From the NCBI GenBank assembly GCA_944333305.1, contig CALVKV010000029.1:1-13881 (forward strand): DNA of 13,881 nucleotides, written 5' to 3'. Each line of letters starts with the position of its first letter. Position 1 is the stretch's first letter. Shown here piece after piece: positions 5,991-13,881 of the stretch. The translations under genes and the position numbers were made by a program. The notes under the pieces were generated by a model. That model was given only the letters and a program-made list of their open reading frames with translations. It was not told the origin of the DNA and did no database searches. The stretch is from an uncultured Bacilli bacterium. GTDB taxonomy: Bacteria; Bacillota_I; Bacilli_A; RF39; UBA660.

Positions 5991-7389
5991 AATTTAGCAT
6001 TTTAAAACACTTTAATTGGTTATTAATGTTTTGATAGATGGCAATTTCTTTATTGTTTTTTATAAATAAAGCTTTATCTTCGATATTGTAACTATTATTT
6101 ATAGGAGCACCATTAAGTATTTTTTTATAATCTTTATCTTTTATCTCTTTTTTTGGCATATCTAAAGCATTAGTTATAGTAATTAGATTGCTATTTATAG
6201 TTACATCATTTAAATTAATTGCATTTTCTAATTTAAATCTACCTTGTCTTGTTCTTATTAGACTACTCATTGTACATGGAACATCTAAAAACTCTCCCAT
6301 ATCTTTAATAAGACTTCTAATGTATGTTCCTTTAGATACAATACATCTAAATTTAAAAGAAGATTCTTTATAATCTAGTAATTCTAATTCCTTGATAATA
6401 ACTTCTCTTTTAGGTAACTCTATTCTCTCATTATTCCTAGCATAATCATATAGTTTTTTACCCCTAACTTTAATTGCCGAATATTTAGGAACTTTCTGTA
6501 AATATTTTCTTGGGAAGTTTGTAAAAAGATTATCTAACATGTCTTTAGTTATCTTTTTATTACTAGTTTTTTCTATTTTTCCTTCTAAATCTAAAGTATC
6601 TGTTTCTAGTCCTACTTTAACACTAGCGATATACTCTTTATCAGTACATGTTAATAATTCGTTTATTTTAGTCGACCTATTAATAGTGACTACAAGTAAT
6701 CCTTCTGCTAAAGGATCAAGTGTTCCATTGTGACCAACTTTTTTAGTATCAAATACCTTCTCTACTTTATTAACTACATCTCTTGAAGTAATGCCTTTAG
6801 GCTTGTTTACTAAAAGAATACCTGATTTATTATATAACTTATCATACTCTTCTAAAGTTAAGTTATTATCCATTATTATCTTAGCAGTAGTCTTACCAAC
6901 ATAACGGTAATGCCATGGTTCATAATTATATCCTGTTATTTTTTCTTTTCCTTTTGGATATCTAAGTATTAAACCATAGTTAGGTAAAATACTAATTATC
7001 TTTTCCCAAGTATCTCTTTGCTCAAATAACTCATCATTATCATAAATAACTTTATCATTAATAACTAAATCAACATCAAAAGCAAGACCTGTATGATGCT
7101 CACTAGTTTTAGGCTTAGCAACATATTCTTTTACATAATCACTACCATAAATATTGGTAAACTCTTCTATTAAATCCTCTTGTTCTTCTACACTTCTATA
7201 ACCACTTGCAATATCTATAAAAATATTTTCTTTTTCTAAATCTCTTTTTAAATCAAGATAAGATTTTAATGTCTTTTTCTCAAGTAAATATTCTTCATTT
7301 AGAGTACTAACTATTTTTTTAAATTCAATGTTTGAGAAATCTTTTTTGTTGTATAATTTTTCTTTATTAACAATAATCTTATAATTCAT
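5989..7389 (-). CDS. truB: VanY-type D,D-carboxypeptidase domain fused to tRNA pseudouridine-55 synthase TruB
   Basis: A 466-aa two-domain protein. Residues about 1-180 form a VanY/VanXY-like zinc peptidase: SGYRS (62-66), SEHHTGLAFDVD (96-107, matching SxHxxGxAxD, ligands H98 and D105) and EPWHYRYVG (E157 base, H160 ligand). There is no signal peptide or membrane helix, so it is cytoplasmic. Residues about 189-466 are a complete TruB, beginning SGILLVNKPKGITSRDVV and carrying KVGHNGTLDPLAEGLL with catalytic D225. TruB isomerises U55 in the T-loop of tRNAs. No start codon with a ribosome site lies at the boundary, so it is a true in-frame fusion. An upstream ATG at 7401 is possible, but the one at 7389 has GAGGGAG just before it. 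It overlaps the end of rbfA by 11 bp, the usual truB position. Confidence 0.93.
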   Translation of the reverse strand: MNYKIIVNKEKLYNKKDFSNIEFKKIVSTLNEEYLLEKKTLKSYLDLKRDLEKENIFIDIASGYRSVEEQEDLIEEFTNIYGSDYVKEYVAKPKTSEHHTGLAFDVDLVINDKVIYDNDELFEQRDTWEKIISILPNYGLILRYPKGKEKITGYNYEPWHYRYVGKTTAKIIMDNNLTLEEYDKLYNKSGILLVNKPKGITSRDVVNKVEKVFDTKKVGHNGTLDPLAEGLLVVTINRSTKINELLTCTDKEYIASVKVGLETDTLDLEGKIEKTSNKKITKDMLDNLFTNFPRKYLQKVPKYSAIKVRGKKLYDYARNNERIELPKREVIIKELELLDYKESSFKFRCIVSKGTYIRSLIKDMGEFLDVPCTMSSLIRTRQGRFKLENAINLNDVTINSNLITITNALDMPKKEIKDKDYKKILNGAPINNSYNIEDKALFIKNNKEIAIYQNINNQLKCFKMLN

Positions 7390-7729
7390 TATCTCCCTCA
7401 TTTATTTTATCTATAATCTTATCAATTTTTTCTCCATAAGAAATAGATTCATCATAGAAAAATTTAAGCTCCGGGATATTTCTTATTTCTATTCTCTTAG
7501 CAAGCTCTCCTCTTATGAAACTGCTAGCATTATTTAAAGCTCTTAAAGTTTCTTCTTTCTTTTCACTATCTAAAACTGTTACATATACTTTGCAATAACT
7601 TAAATCACTTGATGTATCACAATCAGTAACAGTAACAAATTTTATATTTTCATCTTTCACTTCTAACATTAAGATTTTACTTATTTCTTCTCTAATCATG
7701 TGATTAATTCTTTCAATTTTTATATTCAT
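7379..7729 (-). CDS. rbfA: 30S ribosome-binding factor A
   Basis: An assembly factor that binds the immature 30S subunit near the 5' helix of 16S rRNA and helps late maturation, notably in the cold. At 116 aa it is of standard length, with a KH-like fold. The family pattern is visible: IERINHMIREEISKIL, VTVTDCDTSSDLSYCKVYVTVL, then LNNASSFIRGELAKRI and IPELKFFYDESISYGEKID. An AAAGGACG ribosome site precedes the ATG. It would normally be co-transcribed from infB; here a plus-strand gene intervenes, so rbfA-truB appears to form a separate unit with its own promoter. Confidence 0.96.
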   Translation of the reverse strand: MNIKIERINHMIREEISKILMLEVKDENIKFVTVTDCDTSSDLSYCKVYVTVLDSEKKEETLRALNNASSFIRGELAKRIEIRNIPELKFFYDESISYGEKIDKIIDKINEGDNEL

Positions 7730-7756
7730 AATATTTTTTCGTCCTTTCTTTAAATA

Positions 7757-7762
7757 ATTATA
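7757..7762 (-). promoter_or_regulatory. rbfA-truB promoter, extended -10
   Basis: On the minus strand TATGCTATAAT contains TGC directly followed by consensus TATAAT (7762-7757). The -35 at 17 bp is poor, as is tolerated with an extended -10. The start would lie near 7750, leaving a short leader that includes the AAAGGACG ribosome site. Confidence 0.6.
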
Positions 7763-7783
7763 GCATATTTTTAACTTTTTAGA

Positions 7784-7789
7784 TATAAT
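7784..7789 (+). promoter_or_regulatory. Possible promoter of the multi-repeat HTH gene
   Basis: A consensus TATAAT lies 22 bases before the ATG at 7812, pointing away from rbfA; the -35 is weak. The start would lie near 7796, just before the GGGGGAT ribosome site. It is back to back with the rbfA -10 only about 21 bp away, so the two promoters probably compete. Confidence 0.45.
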
Positions 7790-7811
7790 TGTCTTAGTTA
7801 GGGGGATACTT

Positions 7812-10289
7812 ATGAATCAAAATTTGGAGATAATAGAGAAATTAAAAAGCGGAAATGTAGAAAGAACTAATTATTTTAAAAATGAAGCTAGGAAGTATTT
7901 GAGAACTCTTGGCATCGATTTTGATGAAGAGATGGTAGATAGTTTTTTAAAACAAGCGATTGATACATGTACAGAGGAAGTTAAAATACCTTTTCTATTT
8001 CATCTTAAGGCAGTTATCAAAAAATCTATTAAAGATATAGATAAAATTGATACTGGTATATTTACTGATTTTGAGTATAAAGTGCTTACTCTTTATTTTA
8101 ATATGCAAGATGGAAAATACCTTTCGAAAATGGAAATTGCGGAAATAGTGCATTATGGAGTTAGTACAGTTAATGATATTATTAGATTGGTATTTAAAAA
8201 AGATAAAGATGAAGTTGAAAAGATTTTCCCTGGGTATAGAAATATTAGTGAAAAACGAGATAAATATTTTGAAGAAAAAGCTAATACTATGTCAGTTTAC
8301 CAATTAGAACTTATTAAAGAATTCTGTGGAGTTTCAGGTAAACCTTTATCTATCAACCAATTATCTATTAAGTATAATAAAACTTATGAAGAGATTAAAG
8401 ATGAGTTGATTAGAACTTTTAATAAACTTCAAAAAGGAAGTAATTTGAAAAAATTATTAGAAGAGTTTCCTAATATAGAAAACAATTTAAAAGAAGGTAA
8501 AGAGAAACTCAAATCTAGATTAAAGTTCCAAAAAAGTTATCAACGTAAAGAGCCTGCTAATACTAATAAACTTGCTTATGAAGATTTAAAATGTTTAAAA
8601 TTTTTATGGGAATTTAAAGATAAAGCAGTTACTAGTGATGATATAAAAAAAGAAGGCTATAGTGATGTTTTTTCTTATATTACTACAAGGATTAAGATAT
8701 TTAAAAAACTTAGTAAAAATAATGAACTAGTTAAAGTAGCTAAAAAATATATTCCTGATTTTGATTATGAAGTGTTAAAGGAGAGAGGTTACTTAACAAA
8801 GAAAGAAATTAAGTTGCTTATTTTATTAAATAAATATCATGATGATACAGATATTAATGCTGATAAACTTGCTAAGTTAGGTAACTATAGCAATAAAAAA
8901 ACATTTATAATTTTTAAAAGTAATTTATTTAAGAAATTAAGAAAAAATCCTATTTTATTGGAAGAAGCTTTATCATATTATAAAGAACTTGATGTTAGTA
9001 AAAAGAAAGGCGGAATTAAAAAACAAGATAATAAAAGATTATTAACTGAGAAAGAGATAAATTTATTAATGTTATTAGAAGAAACTAAAGATGAACCTTT
9101 ATCTAGTGAAGAAATGGCCTCAAGACTTGGTTATAAAAGTAAAAAAGGATATGCGATAAGTAAAACATCCTTGATAAAGAAACTTGAAAATGATGAAGAA
9201 ATATCTGCTGAAGCTTCTAAGTATTGTAGTGACCTTTCTACTCTTCTATTGGATAGTAAAAATAGAAATAATTTATCCATTAAGAAAAGAGAACTAAAAG
9301 ATTTTATTCATAAACATAAACAACTAGTTAGTAGGATTATTGCTATTAATGAAGGATATGAAGATTATAAAAATGCCGATGAAAAGGAACTTGTTACTGT
9401 TATAGCAGCTGATACTAATTTATATGAGCAAGTAATGGAATTAGATAGTAGAATCAATTATAATGAAAAAGAATGTGAGAGGTTATCTGACTTAGAAATA
9501 AAACTTTTGAAAGTGCTAAATAAATATAAGAATAATCCTTTATCTAGTGAAGAGATAAGAGAAAAATTAAATGTTGATAGTTTATTTGATTATTTAGTAC
9601 TACGTTATATGTTGTTTCAAAAAATAAAAGATAGTGAGAGTTTAAAAAGAGAAGCTTTAGGTATTTTCCCTGATTTAAGTAATTATATTGATTTAGAAAA
9701 AGGTAGTATTAAAATTACTTTTTCTAGTAATGAAATTAATTACTTGCAGGAGATTTGTTTAGTTAAAGATAATCATCTTATTTATCAAACTCGTAGAGAA
9801 ATTTCTTCAAAGCTTTCTATTAGTTATGATGATGCTAGAAAATATGAAAGAAATTCTTTAACTAAAATTATTAATAGTATTGATGAAGATAATGATTTAA
9901 ATATTACATTATGGCCTAATTTCTTAGAAGAGTTTATGATTAGGGATAATTTTAGAAAAACAGATAGTGTTAAAATCAATGAAAAAGATTTAGAGAATAT
10001 TAAAGCGAAAGATAGTAAAGGAAAGATTCTTAAAGGAATAAAGGCTTTAGAACAATCTGTTTTTAGAAATTATGTAAGTACATGTAATGATTTAGAGAAA
10101 AAGATATTAGCTTTGAGGCTTGGATATTTTGATTGTAAGTTTTTCTCTAGTGAAGAGGTTGCTAATATTATGAATGTTCCTATTGAAACTGTTATTAATT
10201 TAACTAAAAGTTGTTTAGAATGCTCAAAAGATGAGTATTTTAGAGATAAAAAAGTTCTTTGTAAAGGAAGAGAAACTCAAAATGTTTAA
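7812..10289 (+). CDS. Large protein of about eight degenerate sigma-region-4/HTH-like repeats
   Basis: No named family recognised; 825 aa, hydrophilic, Lys/Glu-rich, no signal peptide or membrane segment. A unit of about 55-75 residues recurs at roughly 83-142, 160-224, 254-318, 328-394, 411-477, 558-624, 637-708 and 757-810. Its pattern is L(S/T)xxExxLLxLLxxxxxxPLSSEEIAxxLxYxSxxxYxxxxxxLxKKL, then LxxxAxxxFPDL. The clearest copies start LTEKEINLLMLLEETKDEPL (411) and LSDLEIKLLKVLNKYKNNPL (558). The core looks like sigma region 4: a helix, a short turn, then SSEEIAxxL and a recognition-like helix. The last copy (LEKKILALRLGYFDCKFFSS, then EEVANIMNVPIETVINLTKS) is the most sigma-like. Residues 1-80 are helical, and 478-557 is a non-repeat helical insert. 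It could bind DNA at several adjacent sites or dock on RNA polymerase; this is inference. It is inserted opposite infB and rbfA and overlaps a small gene at its 3' end. Confidence 0.85.
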   Translation: MNQNLEIIEKLKSGNVERTNYFKNEARKYLRTLGIDFDEEMVDSFLKQAIDTCTEEVKIPFLFHLKAVIKKSIKDIDKIDTGIFTDFEYKVLTLYFNMQDGKYLSKMEIAEIVHYGVSTVNDIIRLVFKKDKDEVEKIFPGYRNISEKRDKYFEEKANTMSVYQLELIKEFCGVSGKPLSINQLSIKYNKTYEEIKDELIRTFNKLQKGSNLKKLLEEFPNIENNLKEGKEKLKSRLKFQKSYQRKEPANTNKLAYEDLKCLKFLWEFKDKAVTSDDIKKEGYSDVFSYITTRIKIFKKLSKNNELVKVAKKYIPDFDYEVLKERGYLTKKEIKLLILLNKYHDDTDINADKLAKLGNYSNKKTFIIFKSNLFKKLRKNPILLEEALSYYKELDVSKKKGGIKKQDNKRLLTEKEINLLMLLEETKDEPLSSEEMASRLGYKSKKGYAISKTSLIKKLENDEEISAEASKYCSDLSTLLLDSKNRNNLSIKKRELKDFIHKHKQLVSRIIAINEGYEDYKNADEKELVTVIAADTNLYEQVMELDSRINYNEKECERLSDLEIKLLKVLNKYKNNPLSSEEIREKLNVDSLFDYLVLRYMLFQKIKDSESLKREALGIFPDLSNYIDLEKGSIKITFSSNEINYLQEICLVKDNHLIYQTRREISSKLSISYDDARKYERNSLTKIINSIDEDNDLNITLWPNFLEEFMIRDNFRKTDSVKINEKDLENIKAKDSKGKILKGIKALEQSVFRNYVSTCNDLEKKILALRLGYFDCKFFSSEEVANIMNVPIETVINLTKSCLECSKDEYFRDKKVLCKGRETQNV

Positions 10290-10476
10290 ATTTCATGATT
10301 ATTTTAATAGTGGTTTTGTAATTACTACTGTTCCTGATAATGTTTATTAACAAAAGGTGGTACTTAACAATAACGGATATTTAATATATGAAGGAAGTGT
10401 TCCTAAAGATAATTTGTTATATTCTCTAGATCGTGTAGAAAACGTAAACGTTTATAAAATAGACTTAACAAGATAA
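10282..10476 (+). pseudogene. Small hypothetical gene interrupted by an in-frame TAA
   Basis: An ATG inside the last codons of the preceding gene (AATGTTTAA, -1 frame overlap) opens a frame of 22 codons (MFKFHDYFNSGF...VPDNVY). TAA follows at 10348-10350, and the same frame continues for 41 more sense codons (QKVVLNNNGYLIYEGSVP... to IDLTR) before TAA at 10474-10476. The second half has no ATG in frame. The uniform coding look of both halves suggests one 64-codon gene carrying a nonsense mutation, translationally coupled to the multi-repeat HTH gene. Read-through or a sequencing error cannot be excluded. I recognise no family. Confidence 0.6.
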
Positions 10477-10509
10477 AAAGAAGTAGATATTTCTTACTTC
10501 TTTTTATCT
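10471..10509. terminator. Shared bidirectional terminator of infB and the HTH gene unit
   Basis: A perfect 15-bp stem (10471-10485 with 10495-10509) has a 9-nt loop and T-rich arms in both directions. The infB stop (10506-10504) lies in one arm and the small plus-strand frame's stop TAA (10474-10476) in the other, the same economical design as at the pnp/toxN junction. Confidence 0.85.
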
Positions 10510-12636
10510 TTCTATTGCTACTAACTCGTATACTTCAATAGTATCTCCTTCTTTATAATCCTGGAAATTATCTAGAGTTAGTCCACAATCATGATCTTTA
10601 GAAATCTCTTTAATCTGATCTTTTTCGTGTTGAAGTGATTTAATCGTCCCATTATAAATAACTATACCATCTCTTACTACTCTAGCTTTGTCATTATTCT
10701 TTATTACTCCTGAGGTTACATGACAACCTGCTATCATACCAACTTTAGAGAATTTAAATAATTGTCTTATTTCGGCAGTTCCTGTTACCTTCTCTTCATA
10801 GATTGGTTCTAGCATACCTTTCATGGCTTTTTCCATATCTTCTACAACTTTATAGATGATATCATATAGTCTTATTTCAATATTGTACTCTTTAGCCATA
10901 TCAACTACTTTATTACTACCTCTAACATTAAATCCTATAACAATGGCATTAGAAGCTCCCGCTAGGACAATATCACTTTCTGTAATACCTCCAACAGCAC
11001 TACGGATAACATTTATTTTAACTCCTTCGACATCTATTTTTTCTAAAGATGATTTAACGGCTTCTAGACTGCCATTAGTATCTGTTTTTAAAATAACATT
11101 TATTTCTTTAAGGCCTTCATTAATTTGTCCAAATAATTCTTCTAAACTCATACCAGTTCTATTGGTGTCAGCATCTTTAGCTCTTAGGGCTCTATCACTT
11201 GCTATTTGTTTAGCTTGTTTTTCAGTTTCAAAAGCCATGAATTTATCACCGGCACTTGGAACACTAGATAATCCTGTAATTTCTACTGGCATAGCAGGTG
11301 GAGCTTCAACAATATTTCTTCCTAAATCATCTTTTAGAGTTCTAACTTTACCAAAAGCTGTTCCTACAACAAGAGGGTCCCCTAATCTTAAAGTACCATT
11401 CCCGATAAGTAGCGTTGCAACTGCTCCTACATATTTATCCATTTTGCTTTCTAGAACAGCTCCAGTAGCATAACGATTAGGATTAGCTTTTAATTCTTGC
11501 ATTTCAGCGATTAAAAGAATATTTTCTAATAATTCGTCAACACCTTGGCCAGTTTTAGCAGATATTTTAGTAACAATAGTATCTCCACCCCACTCTTCAG
11601 GAGTAAGACCTGTTTCTACTAAACTAGTCATAACTTTTTCAATATTAGCATCGGTTACACCTGGCTTATCTATTTTGTTAATACAAACAATAATTGGAAC
11701 ACCTGCTGCTTTAGCATGATCAATTGCTTCCCTAGTTTGAGGCATAACGCCATCATCTGCTGCTACTATGATTATAACTATATCAGTAACACTTGCACCT
11801 CTTGCTCTCATCTCTGTAAAAGCTTCATGGCCTGGAGTATCGATAAAAGTTATTTTTTTACCATTACATTCTACTTGATAAGCCCCAATTTCTTGAGTTA
11901 TTCCTCCTGCTTCACTGTCTACAACATTACTTTTTCTGATAGTATCTAGTAAAGTAGTTTTACCATGATCAACATGTCCCATAATAGTAACAACTGGAGG
12001 ACGCTCTACTAAGTCTTCTTCTTTATCTTCTATTTCATAATTCTCAAAATTAGAAATGTCAGCTTGTTCTTCTTTTTTTACAGTCTTATTATAATCTAAA
12101 GCTAATACCTCTACATCTTCAAAATTAAGAGAATTATTAGCAGTAGCCATAATACCTAAGCCCATTAATTTCATGATAATCTCACTTGGAGAAACATTTA
12201 AAACGCTAGCGACATCAGCTACAGTCATGCCTTCTTTATATAACAAAACATTTTCATCAATAGATTGTTCATTGCTTTGAAGTTTTTCTTTATGCTTATA
12301 TATTTTTTTTCTTTCTTGTTTAAAGTTACTTTTGTCTTTCTCTTGTTTTTTTACTTTCTTTACTTTACTTGTCTTAATCTCGTTATCATTAGTAAGATTA
12401 GAATCATAAGCTATTTGTTCTGCTTTTTCATCTAAGGAGAAATCATTAATCATTTCTTCATCTGGAGTAGTATCTACGTAGTCTTCTTCATCTTGAAAAG
12501 AATTATCCAATAAAATCACTTCATCATCACTTAATACTCTCATCTTATCACTTGTATCCATTTCAAGACGCTCCATATGCTTAATTACATCTTCAATGCT
12601 TTTATTAATATCTTCTGCATATTCTTTTATCGTCAT
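10504..12636 (-). CDS. infB: Translation initiation factor IF-2
   Basis: The GTPase that places fMet-tRNA on the 30S subunit and promotes subunit joining. At 710 aa it is close to the B. subtilis form. Two IF2-N modules are visible at about residues 1-45 ([17 protein letters not shown]) and 131-185 ([20 protein letters not shown]), joined by a charged Lys/Glu linker. The G domain has G1 GHVDHGKT at 220-227, switch I GGITQ at 244-248, G3 DTPGHE at 266-271, G4 NKID at 320-323 and G5 SAKTG at 359-363. Domains II, III and IV follow; the C-terminal fMet-tRNA-binding part includes [15 protein letters not shown] and ends [10 protein letters not shown]. The ribosome site is AGAGGTG. It lies 13 bp after ylxR in the nusA operon. 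Confidence 0.98.
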   Translation of the reverse strand: MTIKEYAEDINKSIEDVIKHMERLEMDTSDKMRVLSDDEVILLDNSFQDEEDYVDTTPDEEMINDFSLDEKAEQIAYDSNLTNDNEIKTSKVKKVKKQEKDKSNFKQERKKIYKHKEKLQSNEQSIDENVLLYKEGMTVADVASVLNVSPSEIIMKLMGLGIMATANNSLNFEDVEVLALDYNKTVKKEEQADISNFENYEIEDKEEDLVERPPVVTIMGHVDHGKTTLLDTIRKSNVVDSEAGGITQEIGAYQVECNGKKITFIDTPGHEAFTEMRARGASVTDIVIIIVAADDGVMPQTREAIDHAKAAGVPIIVCINKIDKPGVTDANIEKVMTSLVETGLTPEEWGGDTIVTKISAKTGQGVDELLENILLIAEMQELKANPNRYATGAVLESKMDKYVGAVATLLIGNGTLRLGDPLVVGTAFGKVRTLKDDLGRNIVEAPPAMPVEITGLSSVPSAGDKFMAFETEKQAKQIASDRALRAKDADTNRTGMSLEELFGQINEGLKEINVILKTDTNGSLEAVKSSLEKIDVEGVKINVIRSAVGGITESDIVLAGASNAIVIGFNVRGSNKVVDMAKEYNIEIRLYDIIYKVVEDMEKAMKGMLEPIYEEKVTGTAEIRQLFKFSKVGMIAGCHVTSGVIKNNDKARVVRDGIVIYNGTIKSLQHEKDQIKEISKDHDCGLTLDNFQDYKEGDTIEVYELVAIER

Positions 12637-12649
12637 AAAATCACCTCTT

Positions 12650-12913
12650 TCAATTTTCTAATATTTTTCTTATCTCATCATATACCTCATCACTTATATT
12701 ACATTCTAATTTTTTTTCTAGACTTTTTTTCTTAATAGCTTCATCTAAAACCTTTAAGTCTTTTTTAATATATGCACCTCTACCGTTCATTTTTCCAGTT
12801 AAATCAATATTAACATTTAAATCTTTATCTCTTACTATTCTAAGTAAGTCACGTTTATCTAACTTCTCACCTGTAACTACGCAAGTTCTAAGAGGAATCT
12901 TTCTTTTTTTCAT
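12650..12913 (-). CDS. ylxR: YlxR/RnpM family RNA-binding protein
   Basis: A small 87-aa protein of the YlxR (DUF448) family, always found between nusA and infB; the B. subtilis homologue has been reported to bind RNase P RNA and modulate the enzyme (RnpM). The signature is present: PLRTCVVTGEKLDKRDLLRI, then NIDLTGKMNGRGAYI at about residues 35-49. AGGAGGT, overlapping the nusA stop region, gives a strong ribosome site, and the gap to nusA is 9 bp. The usual next gene, the L7Ae-like ylxQ, is missing: infB follows directly. Confidence 0.95.
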   Translation of the reverse strand: MKKRKIPLRTCVVTGEKLDKRDLLRIVRDKDLNVNIDLTGKMNGRGAYIKKDLKVLDEAIKKKSLEKKLECNISDEVYDEIRKILEN

Positions 12914-12922
12914 AGGTACCTC

Positions 12923-13881
12923 CTATTCTTCACTTTTTATACTAATACCAAGTTCCTTAGCTTGTTCTGTTGTTTTAATATCTATTTTATATTTAGTAAG
13001 TTTAGTAGCAAGTCTAGCATTAAGACCTTTTTTACCTATTGCAAGAGAGAAATTATCTCCATCAGCGATTACTAAAGCTTCTTTTTTCTTAACATCTGTT
13101 ATTAAAACAGTTAAGTCTTTAGCAGGTTGTAGAGCATTAGCGATAAATATAGAAGGATCATTATCATATTTTACAATATCTACTTTCTCGCCATTAAGTT
13201 CTGTAATTATATTAGCGATACGTGCTCCTCGTTCACCAATACATGCTCCAATTGGATCTACTTTAGGATTTTCTGAATATACGGCTACTTTACTTCTAAC
13301 TCCAGCTTCTCTTGCCACACTATATAAAAGCACAGTACCATCAGCAAGCTCTGGAATTTCACTTTCAAATAATCTTTTAACGAAACCAAAATGTCTTCTA
13401 CTAAGTAAAACTAGTAAACTTCTTCCATTATTATCTACTTTAGTAACATAAACTTTAATTTGGCTTCCCATTTTAATCTTCTCACCAGGAATTATATCTT
13501 TTTTAGGTAAAATACCATTAGTACGTCCTAAATCAATAAAATAGTTATCAGTATCTTCAAGAGCTACTGTACCAACTAATAATTCATCTTGTTTATCCCC
13601 AAATTCATCAGTAATACTACTACGTTCTGCTTCTCTTATTTTTTGAATAACTACTTGTTTAGCAGTAGAGGCAGCAACTCTACCAAAATCTTTAGGAGTT
13701 ACTTCAGTATCAATAGTATCTCCAATATTAACTGTTTTATCTATTTTTCTAGCATCACTAAGTTTAATTTCTACAGCTGGATTAAAGAAACTTATTTTTT
13801 CTTTTTCTTCTTCCTTCTCTTCTTTTTCTTCTGATTCTTCCTTTTCAGGTTTTTCTGTATCTAGTTCATCATCTTCAGCAT
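12923..13881 (-). CDS. nusA: Transcription termination/antitermination factor NusA (5' end outside window)
   Basis: Binds RNA polymerase and nascent RNA and modulates pausing, intrinsic termination and antitermination. The frame stays open from the stop to the window edge, giving 318 visible residues; the first part of the N-terminal domain is missing. Visible order: an acidic stretch (1-28), the end of the N-terminal domain with VTPKDFGRVAASTAKQVV and IREAER, S1 domain about 98-168, KH1 with GACIGERGARI (GxxG 215-218), KH2 with IGKKGLNARLA (282-285), and the end at KELGISIKSEE. It lacks the C-terminal repeats of proteobacterial NusA, as in Firmicutes. The internal ATG at 13471 is not the start, because homologous sequence continues well upstream. 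It is the first visible gene of the nusA-ylxR-infB operon. Confidence 0.97.
   Translation of the reverse strand, partial: AEDDELDTEKPEKEESEEKEEKEEEKEKISFFNPAVEIKLSDARKIDKTVNIGDTIDTEVTPKDFGRVAASTAKQVVIQKIREAERSSITDEFGDKQDELLVGTVALEDTDNYFIDLGRTNGILPKKDIIPGEKIKMGSQIKVYVTKVDNNGRSLLVLLSRRHFGFVKRLFESEIPELADGTVLLYSVAREAGVRSKVAVYSENPKVDPIGACIGERGARIANIITELNGEKVDIVKYDNDPSIFIANALQPAKDLTVLITDVKKKEALVIADGDNFSLAIGKKGLNARLATKLTKYKIDIKTTEQAKELGISIKSEE

Noticed and set aside
6800..6870. A separate internal start for truB, making the VanY domain an independent gene
   Set aside because: The frame is continuous with no stop, and no ATG/GTG/TTG with a ribosome site lies at the domain boundary.
10856..11473. Plus-strand ORFs opposite infB, pnp, truB and nusA (for example 3179-3394, 6188-6373, 6539-6733, 10856-11473, 11716-11949, 13589-13834)
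   Set aside because: All are antisense shadows of strongly conserved genes, with Ser/Leu/Ile/Phe-rich compositions and no ribosome sites.
12923..13471. A short 182-aa NusA-like gene starting at 13471
   Set aside because: Clear NusA N-terminal and S1 sequence continues in the same frame to the window end, so this Met is internal.

Overview
The window is AT-rich bacterial chromosome from a Firmicutes-type organism, most likely a Bacilli lineage related to the Mollicutes or to uncultured gut Bacilli. The minus strand keeps the Bacillus-like order nusA - ylxR - infB - rbfA - truB - rpsO - pnp, but ylxQ, ylxP and ribC, which B. subtilis has there, are absent. TGA is used as a stop (pnp and the gene at 1140-1937), so the Mycoplasma genetic code does not apply. 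Strong AGGAGG-type ribosome sites and long perfect hairpin terminators are common.

Layout, right to left on the minus strand: nusA (13881-12923, 5' end outside the window), ylxR/rnpM, infB, then rbfA and truB as a second unit, then rpsO and pnp, each apparently with its own promoter. This core block makes transcription, translation-initiation, ribosome-maturation, tRNA-modification and RNA-decay proteins. Three plus-strand insertions split it. Between infB and rbfA lies an 825-residue protein built from about eight degenerate sigma-region-4/HTH-like repeats, followed by a small overlapping gene broken by an in-frame TAA. Between truB and rpsO lies a zinc-dependent phospholipase-C-like protein. 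To the left of pnp lies a complete type III toxin-antitoxin locus.

The best-resolved accessory system is that ToxIN-type locus (about 1978-2701). It has a promoter, an antitoxin RNA of three full and one partial 36-bp tandem repeats, an intrinsic terminator, then a 165-residue ToxN/AbiQ-family endoribonuclease. Its promoter overlaps a divergent promoter driving a leftward operon of an unrecognised 265-residue protein and a XerC/XerD-type tyrosine recombinase, coupled by an ATGA overlap. Beyond the recombinase, the last 255 bases hold a hairpin, an unusual C9 tract at the end of a possible 32-codon ORF, and an imperfect inverted repeat.

Other unusual points are a TruB carrying an N-terminal cytoplasmic VanY-type D,D-carboxypeptidase domain, an acidic low-complexity insert in the NusA N-terminal domain, and two convergent gene pairs whose stop codons lie inside shared bidirectional terminator hairpins. 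All domain assignments come from reading motifs by eye; no database search was run.
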